Position numbers and translations under genes: made by a program
Shown: positions 21,525 through 32,004 of the stretch, one piece after another
Position numbering within the stretch: position 1 is the stretch's first letter
Layout: every line of letters begins with the position of its first letter
From: Narthecium ossifragum
Taxonomy: Eukaryota > Streptophyta > Magnoliopsida > Dioscoreales > Nartheciaceae
NCBI GenBank assembly: GCA_963920575.1
Contig: OY986970.1
Coordinates: forward strand, 20,219,274 to 20,283,273
DNA: 64,000 bases
Direction: 5' to 3'
Notes under the pieces: generated by a model
The model's input: only the letters and a program-made list of their open reading frames with translations
Told to the model about the DNA's origin: nothing
Databases searched by the model: none

Positions 21525-22400
21525 CTACTGGGTTGCCTCCCCCATAGTAATGGAATTATCATTGAGATGAACCGTAAGTGAACGGGTAGAAAGTTGTAAT
21601 TTCAAAATGGATGTTGCAATCATGGACGGTGGTGCAGATATAGGTAAAGGAGGTGGTGGTGGTTCAACTTGAGAAGGTATTGACATCTCTGTGCATAAGT
21701 GTGTGTCAATATAATCAACACAAAATTGTCCACTATCTAAATCTATGGCAAACAATGATGAATCAGAAATATAGACACAAGCATTGATAACATCAATAGC
21801 AAAGCAGTCATTATTTGCAAGCAAACATGCATATTTAAATATATTCAAGCGTTTCTTCATATTGCCAAAAGAGACATCCATAACACCTTTATGACAGTTA
21901 ATATAAGTATTCGCAGTAGTTAGGAAAGGTCGACCTAAGATAATAGGCACATATTTCTTGCAAAGAACGACGGGCTCCATGTCCAAAACAATGAAGTCAA
22001 TCGGAAAGAAAACGCTATTAACCTTAACCATCACACCCTCCAGGATACCTCTCGGTGTCTTGATGGATCTATCAGCTAATTGAAGGATTACTGCTGTAGG
22101 CTTCAAATCATTCATTCCAAATTTATGATATAGGGAATATGGGATTAAATTAACAGTAGTACCAAGATCAAGAAGAGCACCATCAATATGATAGTCTCAT
22201 ATACAACAAGAAATAGTTGGGGTGTCATGATCTTTAAGTTTTGGCGGAATGTCGTACTTCGGGATTGAACTTACATGTTCAGTCAGAAAGATTTTCTTAG
22301 AGACCTGAGATTTGGATTTGTGTTTTTTGGTAAAAAGGTCTTTCAGAAATTTGCATACGAAGGGAACTGTCGGATGGCCTCTAAAAGTGGTATGTTGATG
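21525..22400 (-). pseudogene. Athila-type aspartic protease domain
   Basis: Minus-strand frame with DGALLDLGTTVNLIPYS (the DLG active site of Athila-type proteases), then LQLADRSIKTPRGILEGV, FPIDFIVLDME, PIILGRPFLTTANTYINC and VMDVSFGNMKKRLN. It ends with MGEATQ and a stop overlapping a GGGGGAGG purine tract that may serve as PPT. A TGA lies just before the active site. It belongs with the gag fragments at 23032-24158. Confidence 0.75.
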
Positions 22401-22431
22401 TTCACTCGGTAGAATATCTTAGTGATTTCTT

Positions 22432-22704
22432 CTACATATGATTTCTTATTGGATGTGGAGGAAGGATCTGTAAGTACATGAGAAAAAGGTACTTTAGGCA
22501 CATATCTAGCAGGATCATGCTCCATGGAATCAGTGGATCATAATCAAGTGGTATATTGGAGTCTTCACAGGGTAGACGATCGATTGGTTCCTCGGCCGAT
22601 CGATCATCACATGACTGATTGATCGTCAGATCAGCCGATCGATCGATTGGACTGGCTGGTTCACCTATTTTATTATCTATAGTTTTGACGCTTCTAAGCG
22701 TCAC
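22432..22704 (-). pseudogene. Gag-pol linker carrying a four-site GATCGATC array
   Basis: Open frame of 90 residues between the knuckle and the protease. At 22578, 22598, 22617 and 22637 it contains GATCGATT, GATCGATC, GATTGATC and GATCGATC, spaced 20, 19 and 20 bp. They translate as repeated IDR/DRS/INQ triplets. No domain recognised. Confidence 0.5.
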
Positions 22705-23031
22705 TACCGCTTTATCACTTTCTAAATTTTGGCTTTCTACATAATACTAACCCTTAGGATTAGTCACAGGTTGAATAGGCAAGTAGCCTTCCTCTCTCTT
22801 GGCTACCGTGTTAAATAGTTGCCCAACTTGAGTCTCAAGTTTAGCAATGGATTGGATATTGGAATTACACTGGTTCTCTATTCTGGCTATATAATTCTAA
22901 ATTTTAAGAACTTCATTCATCAAATCACATCTTATGCCACTAATGTTTTTATTCATTGCTGTCATGGTTGTAAGAAGGGAACTTAATGTTGGCTCAGATG
23001 TGGTTTGGGCTGGAGGGGTTGAAGTTGTATT

Positions 23032-24158
23032 CTATGGATAACGTGGAGGGTACCCATAATTTTGATTCACTTGAGGTTTAGGAGGGTACGAAAAAGCGGA
23101 GGAATTAGTGGTATTACTCTGCCCTAGAAAGCTTCCTGACTGTGTTCGTGTCCAACTAAAGTTAGGATGATTTCTCCAACCAGGGTCATATGCATTAGAA
23201 TAAGGATTGTGTTGAGGTTTAGAGAAGTCATATGTTGCATTGACGTGTTCCTGAACAAAGTCAAGGAAGTTGGTGGCCAAGTGACAGTCAGTGATATGAT
23301 GTTGAGGACTAGAACAAAGGGCACATGTCTCAGGTGGAGTCTGAAACGGTGTAGGAGCAAAAGATTGACCAAGTGTTTGACTTGTTTTCAGCTGATTGAA
23401 ATCTTTAGTTAGGAGGGCTACTTGTACGAAGAGACTTTGGAATTCAGAAATTTCATGAATTCTCCGAGAATTATGAACAGTGGTAGACCGACTCCTAGAA
23501 ATTGAGGTGTTATGTTGTGCATTTTCAGCATAGTTGTCATACATTTCCCACAGCTTGCTTCGACCATTGTCCTATAATGATCATTACGACTGTTGTAAAA
23601 TGAATGGGCTAGCTGCCACTCAAGTACCTCATGATGAGGACACTCTCTAAGTAGATCCTTAAATCCTTCCCATGCTTCATGAAACATCTCATCCTTATTT
23701 TGCTTAAAAGATACAACCATGGTATGATAGTTTTGAGTTTTGATGATAGGGAAATATTTTTTAAGGAAAGCATCCTGAAATTGGTCCCATGTTGAAATTG
23801 AATTTGGAGCTAAGGTCTGAAGCCAATGTTTAACCTTATCTTTCAAAGAAAAAGGGAAAAACTTGAGTCTAAAGGCATCATCATTGAAGTGCTCAAGTCT
23901 GAACATGGAAAGGAATTCAAGAAAACTAGCAATGTGTCCATAAGGGTCATCATTCTCATGCCCATAGAAAGAAGTTAAAGCAGTAATCCACTTAGGCTTA
24001 ATCTCATAATGTGTAGCAGTAATGGCAGGTGGGTTGATACAAGAAGTATAAGTGTAAGGTCCAAGTAAAAAGTGATTTCTAATTGAGACTTTTGTATTGT
24101 TGTTATGGTTCCTGTTTCCCCCATTGTTTCCATTATTTTTTCCTTGTACTGGGTTCAT
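23032..24158 (-). pseudogene. Athila-like gag with CCHC zinc knuckle, frameshifted
   Basis: ORF 23418-24158 (246 residues) starts MNPVQGKNNGNNGG and has the retrotransposon gag core: FYGHENDDPYGHIASFLE, FPFSLKDKVKHWLQTL, WDQFQDAFLKKYFP and WEGFKDLLRECPHH. A one-base-class frameshift near 23560 moves the frame into ORF 23032-23544, which holds the CCHC knuckle CALCSSPQHHITDC and an Asn/Tyr/Pro-rich tail. Packages element RNA in intact relatives; this copy is broken. Confidence 0.8.
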
Positions 24159-24421
24159 TATGTAGAATGAATCCAGAGGTATCTTAGGGATTTCAAGTTT
24201 TTCGGCTCTTTGGCGAAATCGTTCCTTACGAATGGCTCTAAGAGTGCTTTTAATTTAAGGGTCAAAAGGTGTCAAAGGAAAACTTAGGGCCCTTTTACCT
24301 TACATAAAGGTTCATGCACACCACAGAAAGAAAACAGAAATTTTGGAGGAGAGGAGAAAACCACGGAACATCACAGCTGAATGAAAAGTTGCTGATTCAA
24401 AAACATACCTGACACGTGGAC

Positions 24422-24584
24422 GATTGATCAGCTGGGAGGCCAATCGATCGGTTTACAAACGATTGATCGGTGATCTGTCCGATCGATCGTCCGTCCGAGT
24501 AATGCTAGATCTTCGCGTCATGAACTCTCCAATTCAACCCTGGTTGCGCAATTCCGATCGGTCGGTTTGGGGTCCGACCGATCG
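24422..24584. repeat. GATCGATC-type array in the element leader
   Basis: GATTGATC at 24422, AATCGATC at 24442, GATTGATC at 24461 and GATCGATC at 24481, spaced 20, 19 and 20 bp. Then comes a perfect 11-bp hairpin, CGATCGGTCGG at 24555-24565 against CCGACCGATCG at 24574-24584. It lies between the PBS and gag. Confidence 0.85.
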
Positions 24585-24726
24585 CTCCAGTCAGTGATCT
24601 TCCTAAATTTTTTTTGAAATTTGTGAGAAAATTCCTAAAAATAAATAAAATTAAAATAAAGAAAAATAAGAATCTAACTATGCCCAGAAAAGGTGCATGA
24701 GAAAATCAATCAACAATATGTCGAAA

Positions 24727-24745
24727 GTCCCAGGCAATGGCGCCA
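24727..24745 (-). other. Primer binding site (tRNA-Asp type)
   Basis: The minus strand reads TGGCGCCATTGCCTGGGAC, two substitutions from the usual Athila PBS that pairs with tRNA-Asp. It sits five to six bases from the LTR edge. Confidence 0.75.
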
Positions 24746-24750
24746 AAAAT

Positions 24751-24985
24751 TTATCGCTCGTGAAATAGTGTCATTAAATCGTATGCAAACCGCAATTTAT
24801 AAATTTATAAACCCTTATTCAAACACTAAACTATAGGGTAGAATTTATCGGGAAGGATTGAAATCAATTCTCAAAACCCTAAATCTAAGCAAATGAATCA
24901 ATGATAGGTTTGAATTAACTAAAGCTATCTAAGAAAAGCAATTAAAAGTTGTTCTTAAACTAATGAGAGAGATACCTAGGGTTTG
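24751..24985 (-). repeat. 5' LTR remnant of the Athila-like element
   Basis: Only the PBS-proximal 235 bp or so remain. It matches 21090-21330 by eye and is then replaced by gypsy RT sequence. Confidence 0.5.
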
Positions 24986-25081
24986 AATCAATGCCAGCTG
25001 TTTTCTCACCTCATGAAGAAGGGGACACCTTTCAAGTGGGATGAAGCTTGCCAAGATGCTTTCCAGACAATAAAAGAATAC
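24985..25081 (+). pseudogene. Gypsy RT connection fragment, left part
   Basis: One frame reads FSHLMKKGTPFKWDEACQDA then FQTIKEY, the RT/RNase H junction of Ty3/gypsy elements. It is interrupted by the TRIM insertion and resumes at 25739. In-frame stop upstream. Confidence 0.75.
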
Positions 25082-25733
25082 TGTTGGTCGTGGGCTGTAG
25101 GCCCAGGCAACATCTCCCTTTGATTCACCCATGGTTGCTGGGTTGCGGGCAAGGGCACGGTGTGGGGACTGACAGCCCCACCTACGGCTCCCGTGTGACA
25201 TAGCCCCTCATGTCCACCCGCCGCTTAGTGTGAGGCTTTGCGCTGCTATGTGGTGCTAGCGGTCGACCGCGACTTTATGGTAAAGGTAATATGGACGCCC
25301 CTACTATCAGTCCGAAGTTTTGGTACGAGTGGTTAGCTCGTGGATCCTGAACTAACACATGGTATCAGAGCGAGGTCACATGTTCAAATCCCAGGGTCAT
25401 TGCTAGGGGGGAGATTGTTGGCCATGTGCATGCCCAGACTTGCGGGCCGTATGAGGCTGCAGGCTCAGACAGTATCTCCCATTGATTCGCCCCTAGCTGC
25501 TAGGTTGCGGCCCAGGGCAGGGTGTGGGGACTGGCCACCCCACCTGTGGAGCCCATGTGGCGCAGTCCGTCATGTCCGCCCGTCGCTTAGTGTGCGGCTT
25601 TGCGCTGCTATGTGGTGTTGGCTGTGGATCGAGGGTGGTAGACTGCGGCTCTATGGTAAAAGTAATATGGGCGTCCCTACTATCACTCCGGAGTTTTGGT
25701 ACTATTGGTTAGCTCATGGATCCTGAACTGACA
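25082..25733 (+). mobile_element. Complete TRIM (miniature LTR) element
   Basis: 652 bp, TG..CA ends, flanked by 5-bp duplications AATAC at 25077-25081 and 25734-25738. Left LTR 25082-25357 (276 bp), right LTR 25416-25733 (318 bp; extra bases in two places). The 58-bp interior begins CA then TGGTATCAGAGC (PBS for initiator tRNA-Met, 25360-25371) and ends in the PPT AGGGGGGAGAT. It has no coding capacity, as expected for TRIM/SMART elements moved in trans. Orientation is plus. The LTRs are clearly diverged, so the insertion is old. Confidence 0.9.
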
Positions 25734-25738
25734 AATAC

Positions 25739-25914
25739 CTCATCAATCCGCCGGTTCTCGCCCCTCCCGTCAAAGGAAAGCCCTTATTAATCCTGTATAC
25801 GACAACTTTGCCCGGATCATTTGGAGATTTACTTGCACAGTTTGACAATGAAGGCAAGGAGAGAGTCCTCTACTATCTTAGCAGAACTTTGGTCGTAGCT
25901 GAGCATAATTATTC
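25739..25914 (+). pseudogene. Gypsy RNase H fragment, right part
   Basis: Continues the codons broken by the TRIM: YLINPPVLAPPVKGKPL, then LLAQFDNEGKERVLYYLSRT and AEHNYS, typical of Ty3/gypsy RNase H. Truncated at about 25914 by a LINE insertion. Confidence 0.78.
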
Positions 25915-26583
25915 GGAGATGGAGAGGTGTGTTTATCCTTGGTGGAAGGATCGCAATCTATCGGTTTTCGAGGGGAAGCATGACTCGTCGGAGTTCTTGG
26001 CACGAAGAGCAGCCCGACTTGCTGATGAAGCGCTGAGGAAGGGATAAACCGCCACCCAACCACAAAACAATGAGGGATACCAGGTTTGCCAGGTTGATGC
26101 ATCTCAGGACTCCCAAAGTGGCTACTTTGTTGTTGGAGTAATTGGTTGTGACAGCCTGGGAGGGTGCGAATGGGTTCACGGGGAGTGCCTGCTGACGGAG
26201 ACTATGGTTGAAGCTGAGCTCGCAGCGACGCTTAAAGGAATGGAGTGGTCCAAATCGTAGCAAAGAGCCAAAATTGTCATTGAGTTTGATGTGAAGGGCG
26301 CTATCGATATTGTAAATGGTCATAGAGTTTGGCTCAAAGGGCTGCAAGGAATTGTTAGGTCGATTTGGCGACTTACGAATTCCTTCGAGTCGGTTTTAGT
26401 TTTGTTTATTCCGAGGTCCTCCAATGTTAGGGCGGATAAGGTTGCAAAATGGTGTAGATTTGAGAGCACCAGTTTTGACTGGCGGCTCGAGGATGGGCTA
26501 CATGCCCTTGCTTGGATGATGTAAATAATTTTTTTTGCCCTTGGGCTCATCTCTTCAACAAAAAAAAAGAAAACAAAGGAGAT
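25915..26583 (+). mobile_element. LINE 3' fragment with RNase H domain and poly(A)
   Basis: Starts inside the gypsy fragment and runs to an A-rich tail at about 26560-26575. The short phrase GGAGAT before (25915-25920) and after (26578-26583) may be the target duplication. It encodes an LINE RNase H: YQVCQVDASQDSQ, AELAATLKGMEW, FDVKGAIDIVNGH and FIPRSSNVRADKVAKWC. One internal TAG interrupts the frame. Severely 5'-truncated. Confidence 0.72.
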
Positions 26584-27110
26584 ATGCTGATATTTAGCAC
26601 AAATTTCTTTTGATTAACAAACGCCTAGTGATAACATTTCAAGAAATCATTCACAAAATAAAAACTCCAGCAGTTGACTATACACCCAGACTCACATATT
26701 TGGCTTATATGAGCATGTAAGCCTTCAAGTAGCAGAGGAGAACTCACCTGAGTAGAAGCTTTACTGGCATAAAAAGACAACTTCTAAAGCTGTCTTTATC
26801 CACTTTAAGCTCAATGGGAAAAGTGCATACAATATACCGACCCTTGGATCTCCTCCAAGTCTTAAGCTAACGAATGCTTCTCTAAAAAGCTTTGGAGTTT
26901 TACCGTAGCATGAAGAAGCTTTCAATAATTCATCCTCGAATTATATATATGGACACCATATTAAATGCCCCTAACAAACCAAAATTTATTTGTTAAACAG
27001 ATAGCACAAATAAACTATTTTGTAATAACATGAACATACCACAATCTACGAGCATGAACCATATAATGCTCAGGAAAGGAAATTTTAACATATGGTTTTC
27101 AAAAAAAAAA
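26584..27110. other. Unassigned AT-rich sequence
   Basis: No supported frame or terminus seen. Probably decayed retroelement sequence. Confidence 0.4.
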
Positions 27111-28700
27111 AGAAGAGACCAAGAAGAAATAAATAAACGAATTAAGGAGTCTGAGATCTCCATGGATGCAAAGACTCATAAGTCTTAACTAGCTCTGCTC
27201 GAAGCTCATGTGCTTTACTAGTCGCTCGAATAGCCTCCAACGAAGTCAACGCCTCATTATGCTTGTGCTCTAACTCATCAAGCACGGATGTACAAGCGGT
27301 CACCTTCTCTCCTAAAGCAATGTCTTCCTCTGCCATAACCTTCAACATCTGCTTCTCTGCTTCCAATCGGGCTTGAAGGACAGCAACTTCGGTTTCTTGG
27401 AGTTGTTTTCGTTCAAGATGACGTTGACGATACTCTACAGAAGTAGTCTTCTCAAATTTCGATGCTTAACCTTGTCGGGATATGACGACATATCAACTAT
27501 GAATTGCCGCAACATTGCTTCTTCTTTGCAAAATTCTGCATCATATGAGGATATCTGCAACAAAAGCAACTCCAGAATACCTCTCTAAGGAGACGAGCCA
27601 AACCCTCGGTCAGGCAATGCTACAAGTAAATCCCCTATCCGTTGCTCCATCCCTCTGATACGATCGGATATGGCGGGAATATCAACAGCAAAGTTTTCTC
27701 CAAATCATTGAAACCTCCAATAACTCGCTCGTCCAAAGCAGGCTTTTTTTTTTTGATTAGTTAAGCCCAGGGGCTGAATGACAGGGGATGCCGGTGGTCA
27801 GCCCGGGCAGCCCGGGAAAGGCCGATCACACCATATACAGCTAGGCAGCAATGCCCGCTGGATTACAACTCAAGCCTACAAGCTGTTAGTTACAACAAAG
27901 AATCGTCAGACCAAGAGGAGGCAGCCAAGCAATCTGCTAGGGAGTTGAACTCCCTCGGTATATGTGCGAAGAAGACGCTTTGGAATTTAGCCGCGATCCT
28001 CCAAACTGCTTGGAGGACCTCAACCAGGTCCCTAGGCCAGCAGAAACGGCCGGAGACGTAGCCAATTCCCAGCAGCGAGTCAGATTCCAGAATGATCTTA
28101 ACATTCCCATGGCGAAAAGCCTCCCGCAGTCCCCTTTCCATCACCCATAACTCGGCTTCAACAACGGAGTTAACCAGGCACTGGCCCACTCTCCTCGAGA
28201 AGCCGCAGACTTTGAAGAAGCCGCAGGTGTAGGAGAAGCATCCCAGGCCATGCTAGCAAAAGCAGTCGCACTCTCCTCGAGAACCGGGGCCACAGGCATG
28301 GAAGGAGCATTGAAAGTCAAGCTATCAGAACCGGTCTCGACCTCTTCGAGAACATCGGTAGCAACAGTCACCTTAGAAATATCCACACCAGATGCGTCGG
28401 ATGTCGTATCGCTGGTCGGAACCGTTGCCTCTTCACCTTCAACGTTAGTCTTCGTTGCCCAACGCAAGAGCTAACCCGCTATCATTAGCAGAAGTAGCTC
28501 CTTCATGAAGCTCATCATCAGCATCATCAAATTGAAGCGATCTCGCCGCAGTTCGAGTTGAAGCAGGAGGGATGTCCGAGAGAAAAATCAAAGGAGTTGG
28601 TGCGAGCAGTTTGGGAGCAGTTGCATGGAAGTTGTTTTCTAAATTGTTCTGCATGGAAGTTGAGTCGAAAATAATGAATGCTTGACCATGTTTACTGGTG
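27110..28700 (-). pseudogene. Plant-mobile-domain (PMD) ORF C-terminal fragment
   Basis: Two blocks on the minus strand: a Ser/Thr/Ala-rich acidic linker (28200-28700, LQFDDADDELHEGATSAND and TVATDVLEEVETGSD) and a coiled-coil-like end (27140-27740, VDIPAISDRIRGMEQRIGDL and HKHNEALTSLEAIRATSKAH). The layout matches the C-terminal half of the PMD genes at 29907-36515 and 42926-46551. A LINE tail splits it at 27744-28190. Frames are shifted; no PMD core remains. The homology is by layout and composition, so moderate. Confidence 0.5.
27744..28190 (-). mobile_element. LINE 3' tail with RNase H domain
   Basis: Minus-strand ORF 27890-28189 is an RNase H fragment (VEAELWVMERGLREA, LESDSLLGIGYVSG, HIPREFNSLADCLA). 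It ends in a poly(A) tail (T-run from about 27746). About 450 bp, strongly 5'-truncated, inserted in the PMD fragment. Confidence 0.75.
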
Positions 28701-28701
28701 T

Positions 28702-29509
28702 TGTTAATATGATTGATTAGGGATGTGACAAGATTCAAACTCCTTCAAACTCAGTTTGAACGGAGGTGTTGATCTGCCTGGAGATCGAAACTGATCGGTT
28801 CTGGTACAACTTGATTAGATAATTGGATTAAATCAAATGATACAAAATACTTATCTAAAATTATCTAAGAAAGCAGTAGAGAAAGTAGTAAGATTAGCCT
28901 AAATTAAAGGAAAGCAGATAAATCTAACTAGGAAAGCAAATAAATCTACAAAAGAAAGCGTGATGAATCTAGTTTAACAAAAAGCGAGTAAACCTAAGTT
29001 AGCAAAAAAGCCATTAAACCTAGATTAAAGACACAAGGATGAATTTGAAGAAGGACATTGCATTGATTAAAGTAACTTACAAGAAAACAAAGTATTCGAT
29101 ACATGATTAAACAAGAGGAAGTCCGCGCGTGTGGCTTGACCCGAAGTGCGAGAGAGTTCCTCATTAATAATTTACATATTTATACCTATTACATATTCCA
29201 TATAACTGTCTAGATACACCATGTAACTGTCCAAGTAGTGCTCTATGTTTTCCCTTTTTAATTGTTGCACGATCTATCTAGGCGACTTATCGGCCTCCAC
29301 ATGTCCTGTTAATTTCCACATTCTCCACTTCTTTGGTGATGTCATCTTGTGAAAGATCGGTCAACAATGTTCATCAGTCATCATCTTTGGTTGATCAATC
29401 ACCTGGCTAATCATATTACTTGATCAATCAATACCACATATTTGACCGCCAACATCATACGTGTATGTCAGTCATTAGTTGATCTCTTCGGTCATTATTT
29501 ATGGTAACA
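28702..29509 (-). repeat. 3' LTR of the truncated Tat-like element
   Basis: About 808 bp with ends TGTTAAT and GGTAACA (plus strand). The right end meets a PPT block TTTTGCCCCCAATGC, the same arrangement as at 42572 in the complete element. The left end is inferred from the TGTTA/TAACA inverted ends. Confidence 0.55.
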
Positions 29510-29523
29510 TTTTGCCCCCAATG
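29510..29523 (-). other. Polypurine tract of the truncated Tat-like element
   Basis: The minus strand reads ATTGGGGGCAAAA against the LTR end, as in Tat-lineage elements. Confidence 0.6.
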
Positions 29524-32004
29524 CAGTCATTAAAAAATGACATTTGATTTTGAAAGGACGCATCTGATGATGATTAGACCCTTTTTCCACTTCTTTTCAA
29601 CACTAATGATAGCTTTTATAGTGTCTTGTCTGTCAACCACCACTTAGCTCCTTTCTTTCTCTTTTCTTTCATCATGCGACATTAAGCATTCAGCACGTCT
29701 GACATGATCTCCGAGGCGTCTCTCATTACTTTTTTCTTTCTTTATTCTCCATATCTCATTAATACCCAAAACCCTTTTGCATTCTCCCACTTCGTCATCC
29801 TCCTTCTCACCTAGAGCTTTCTTCTCTTATGTTTTCTTCTTCCTCGATTGTCTTCTTCTTCGATTGTCTTCTTTATTCTTTAATCCTCAATTCTCCATCA
29901 TCAACCATGGGGTGTGGTCACGAGAAGCAAGCTCTCCGATATAAGGCAAATGGTGCTATGACAAAATACACTAGGATGTTGGCGGGCTCTGGAATCAAGG
30001 AGCATTTTTTGGCCCGGGACGATGAGGTTCAAAACCCTAACCTCTATACTTTGGGTCCTTATTTCAAGACCTTTTCTTTGCTTCCTCACGTTTTCGTCCA
30101 AGCTACTTCCTCTCCTTTGAGCGAGAGTTTGCCCCTAGTTGATCCCATGCACCTGGATGATGCTACCAAGAAAAATTCCATCAAGTCCTGGCCTGTTTTT
30201 TATGGGACTTTTAATGATTGGTATAAGTGTATGATCGGCCACCCGCCCACCAGGGCAATCTTTGAACAGGCCGGGATCTTCGACTTCCTTGATTTGACCA
30301 CTATTGATCAAGAGTCCAATTTTATGTTAGCCTCATTTTGGCTTTGGTCCTCTGTGTCAAACGTTTTTGTTTTTCCTTTTGGCACCATGACTATCACTTT
30401 GGCCAACATGTGTTTACTCACTAGCCATTCTCCTTTCGGCGACCTGACATACCGTAGCTCTGAAAAAATTGTTTTTGATGAAGCCAAGAACTATAGTGGC
30501 TTCCCTATTGCTCATACCAAGAGTAGTAAACATAGCTATGTCCATTCTTTCCGTGAACATGTAGCGTTTATTTATTTTTAGTTATGTAAATATGTTCTTT
30601 GCTCTTCCTCCAAAAGTTCAGTCAAGGGTTATGTAAACCTGACTATTGAAATACCCACTGGCCAACGTTTTTGTCTCTCTACCTTTTTATTGTTAGCCAT
30701 CTATAGGGTAATGTACCACAGTGTCGACCAATTGGTTGATGGTCGAGGTCTGGGTGGCTACGGGCCTCTTTCGATAGTCCAACTTTGACTGGTAGCCTAT
30801 TTCCCTAAACTTCATAAGCCTCCAAAAACTCTTGTTGCCCAGACTCAAGGACATGTGTATGCTTTTGACCCTTCTTTTACTCGATCTATTCATCGATTTT
30901 TCACCTACTCCTATACCATGGTCAATTTCTAGAATTTTTGACATTTCCAGCCAACGTCTCATCCCAATTCTTTGATATCAATTTTTTATTTGTCTAACAC
31001 CACTAAGACACAAGAGAGAAGAGACACTTGGGCCTTTTTTCTGGTTGGCCGAGATCTGCACTTCAACTGTATCCACGGGAAGGCCAACAACAAGTGTGCG
31101 GTCGAAGTATACTGTTCTAACTTTCCTGTCAAACAGTTCGACCTAAAGCAAGGTTGGCCGATGCCATGCACTTTCAGCTTCAACTATTTTGCTGGACAAA
31201 GATGTACCTTCTTTGACCTTGAGACTATTAGAATGGTTGATAAAAGGGCAAGTGAACTTATGGGTCGCTTCAAGCTGGAACAATTCACTCTATTTTCCGA
31301 TACCCATTTAGTCTACCATGACCATTTGATCACTGTCTAGGATAAACACTTTTCAATGAACGTTGAAGATGCCTTTAAGTTGGTTAGATCAGTCAAGGAT
31401 CAACCAGAAAAATCAAAGGATGCAAAAGGAAAAGAAGTTGATTCTTCAGAGATTATGTCTGAGGGATCCAATAACGAGGAATCTCCAAAAATGAAGAAAG
31501 GAAAGGAGAAAGTTCAAGGTATTTGATCAATCAACTCCTTTTGAATTAAAATAAAATTCTTTTTACTGACCTTATGATTTCTTTGGCAATCTCGCCCTTA
31601 AAAAAGCGTAGCCCTCGTGCTCTCCCCCCCTCCCTCTCTCTTCTAGCCCTCCCGGCGTCAAGCCAGTCGTGTGCCGCTAACAACACTCGCCGCCAAGCCG
31701 CTCCCCCTTCTCTTTCCTCCCTCTCTCTCTTCTTTCCCTTTTCTCCGACCTCCTCTTTCTCTCTCCTTTGTCGGCCCTCACGCCGGCAGACCCACGCCCG
31801 CAAGCTCCGTCGTCGACCCACGCATCGCGCCCACACAACCCAATCCGCTCCCGCGACCACCCTCTCTCTTCCTCTTCTCTCTTTTCCTTTCTTTCCTTAC
31901 CTAGCTCCAACCCGCTCCTCTCCTTCCTCGGCTCCGGCGCCGCCCGGCCCTCATGCCACGTCCCTCGCAGAGAGGTAGCGGCCCAAAGGTAGCTTGCTTG
32001 CCCC

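Larger units (their letters stand above)
21090..24985 (-). mobile_element. Non-autonomous Athila-like LTR element with gag and protease only
   Basis: Read on the minus strand: LTR remnant (24985-24751), tRNA-Asp-type PBS, leader with GATCGATC arrays, gag, CCHC knuckle, aspartic protease, a GGGGGAGG purine tract, then the second LTR (about 21525-21090). No RT, RNase H or integrase lies between protease and LTR. The LTR pieces share the run TCAATTCTCAAAACCCTAAA and the end blocks next to the PBS. The 5' LTR is cut by the gypsy fragment at about 24985. Multiple stops and shifts make it dead. Confidence 0.7.

Noticed and set aside
31574..31992. Pro/Ser-rich ORFs on both strands
   Set aside because: Low-complexity CT-rich DNA is open in all frames; no domain and no start context.
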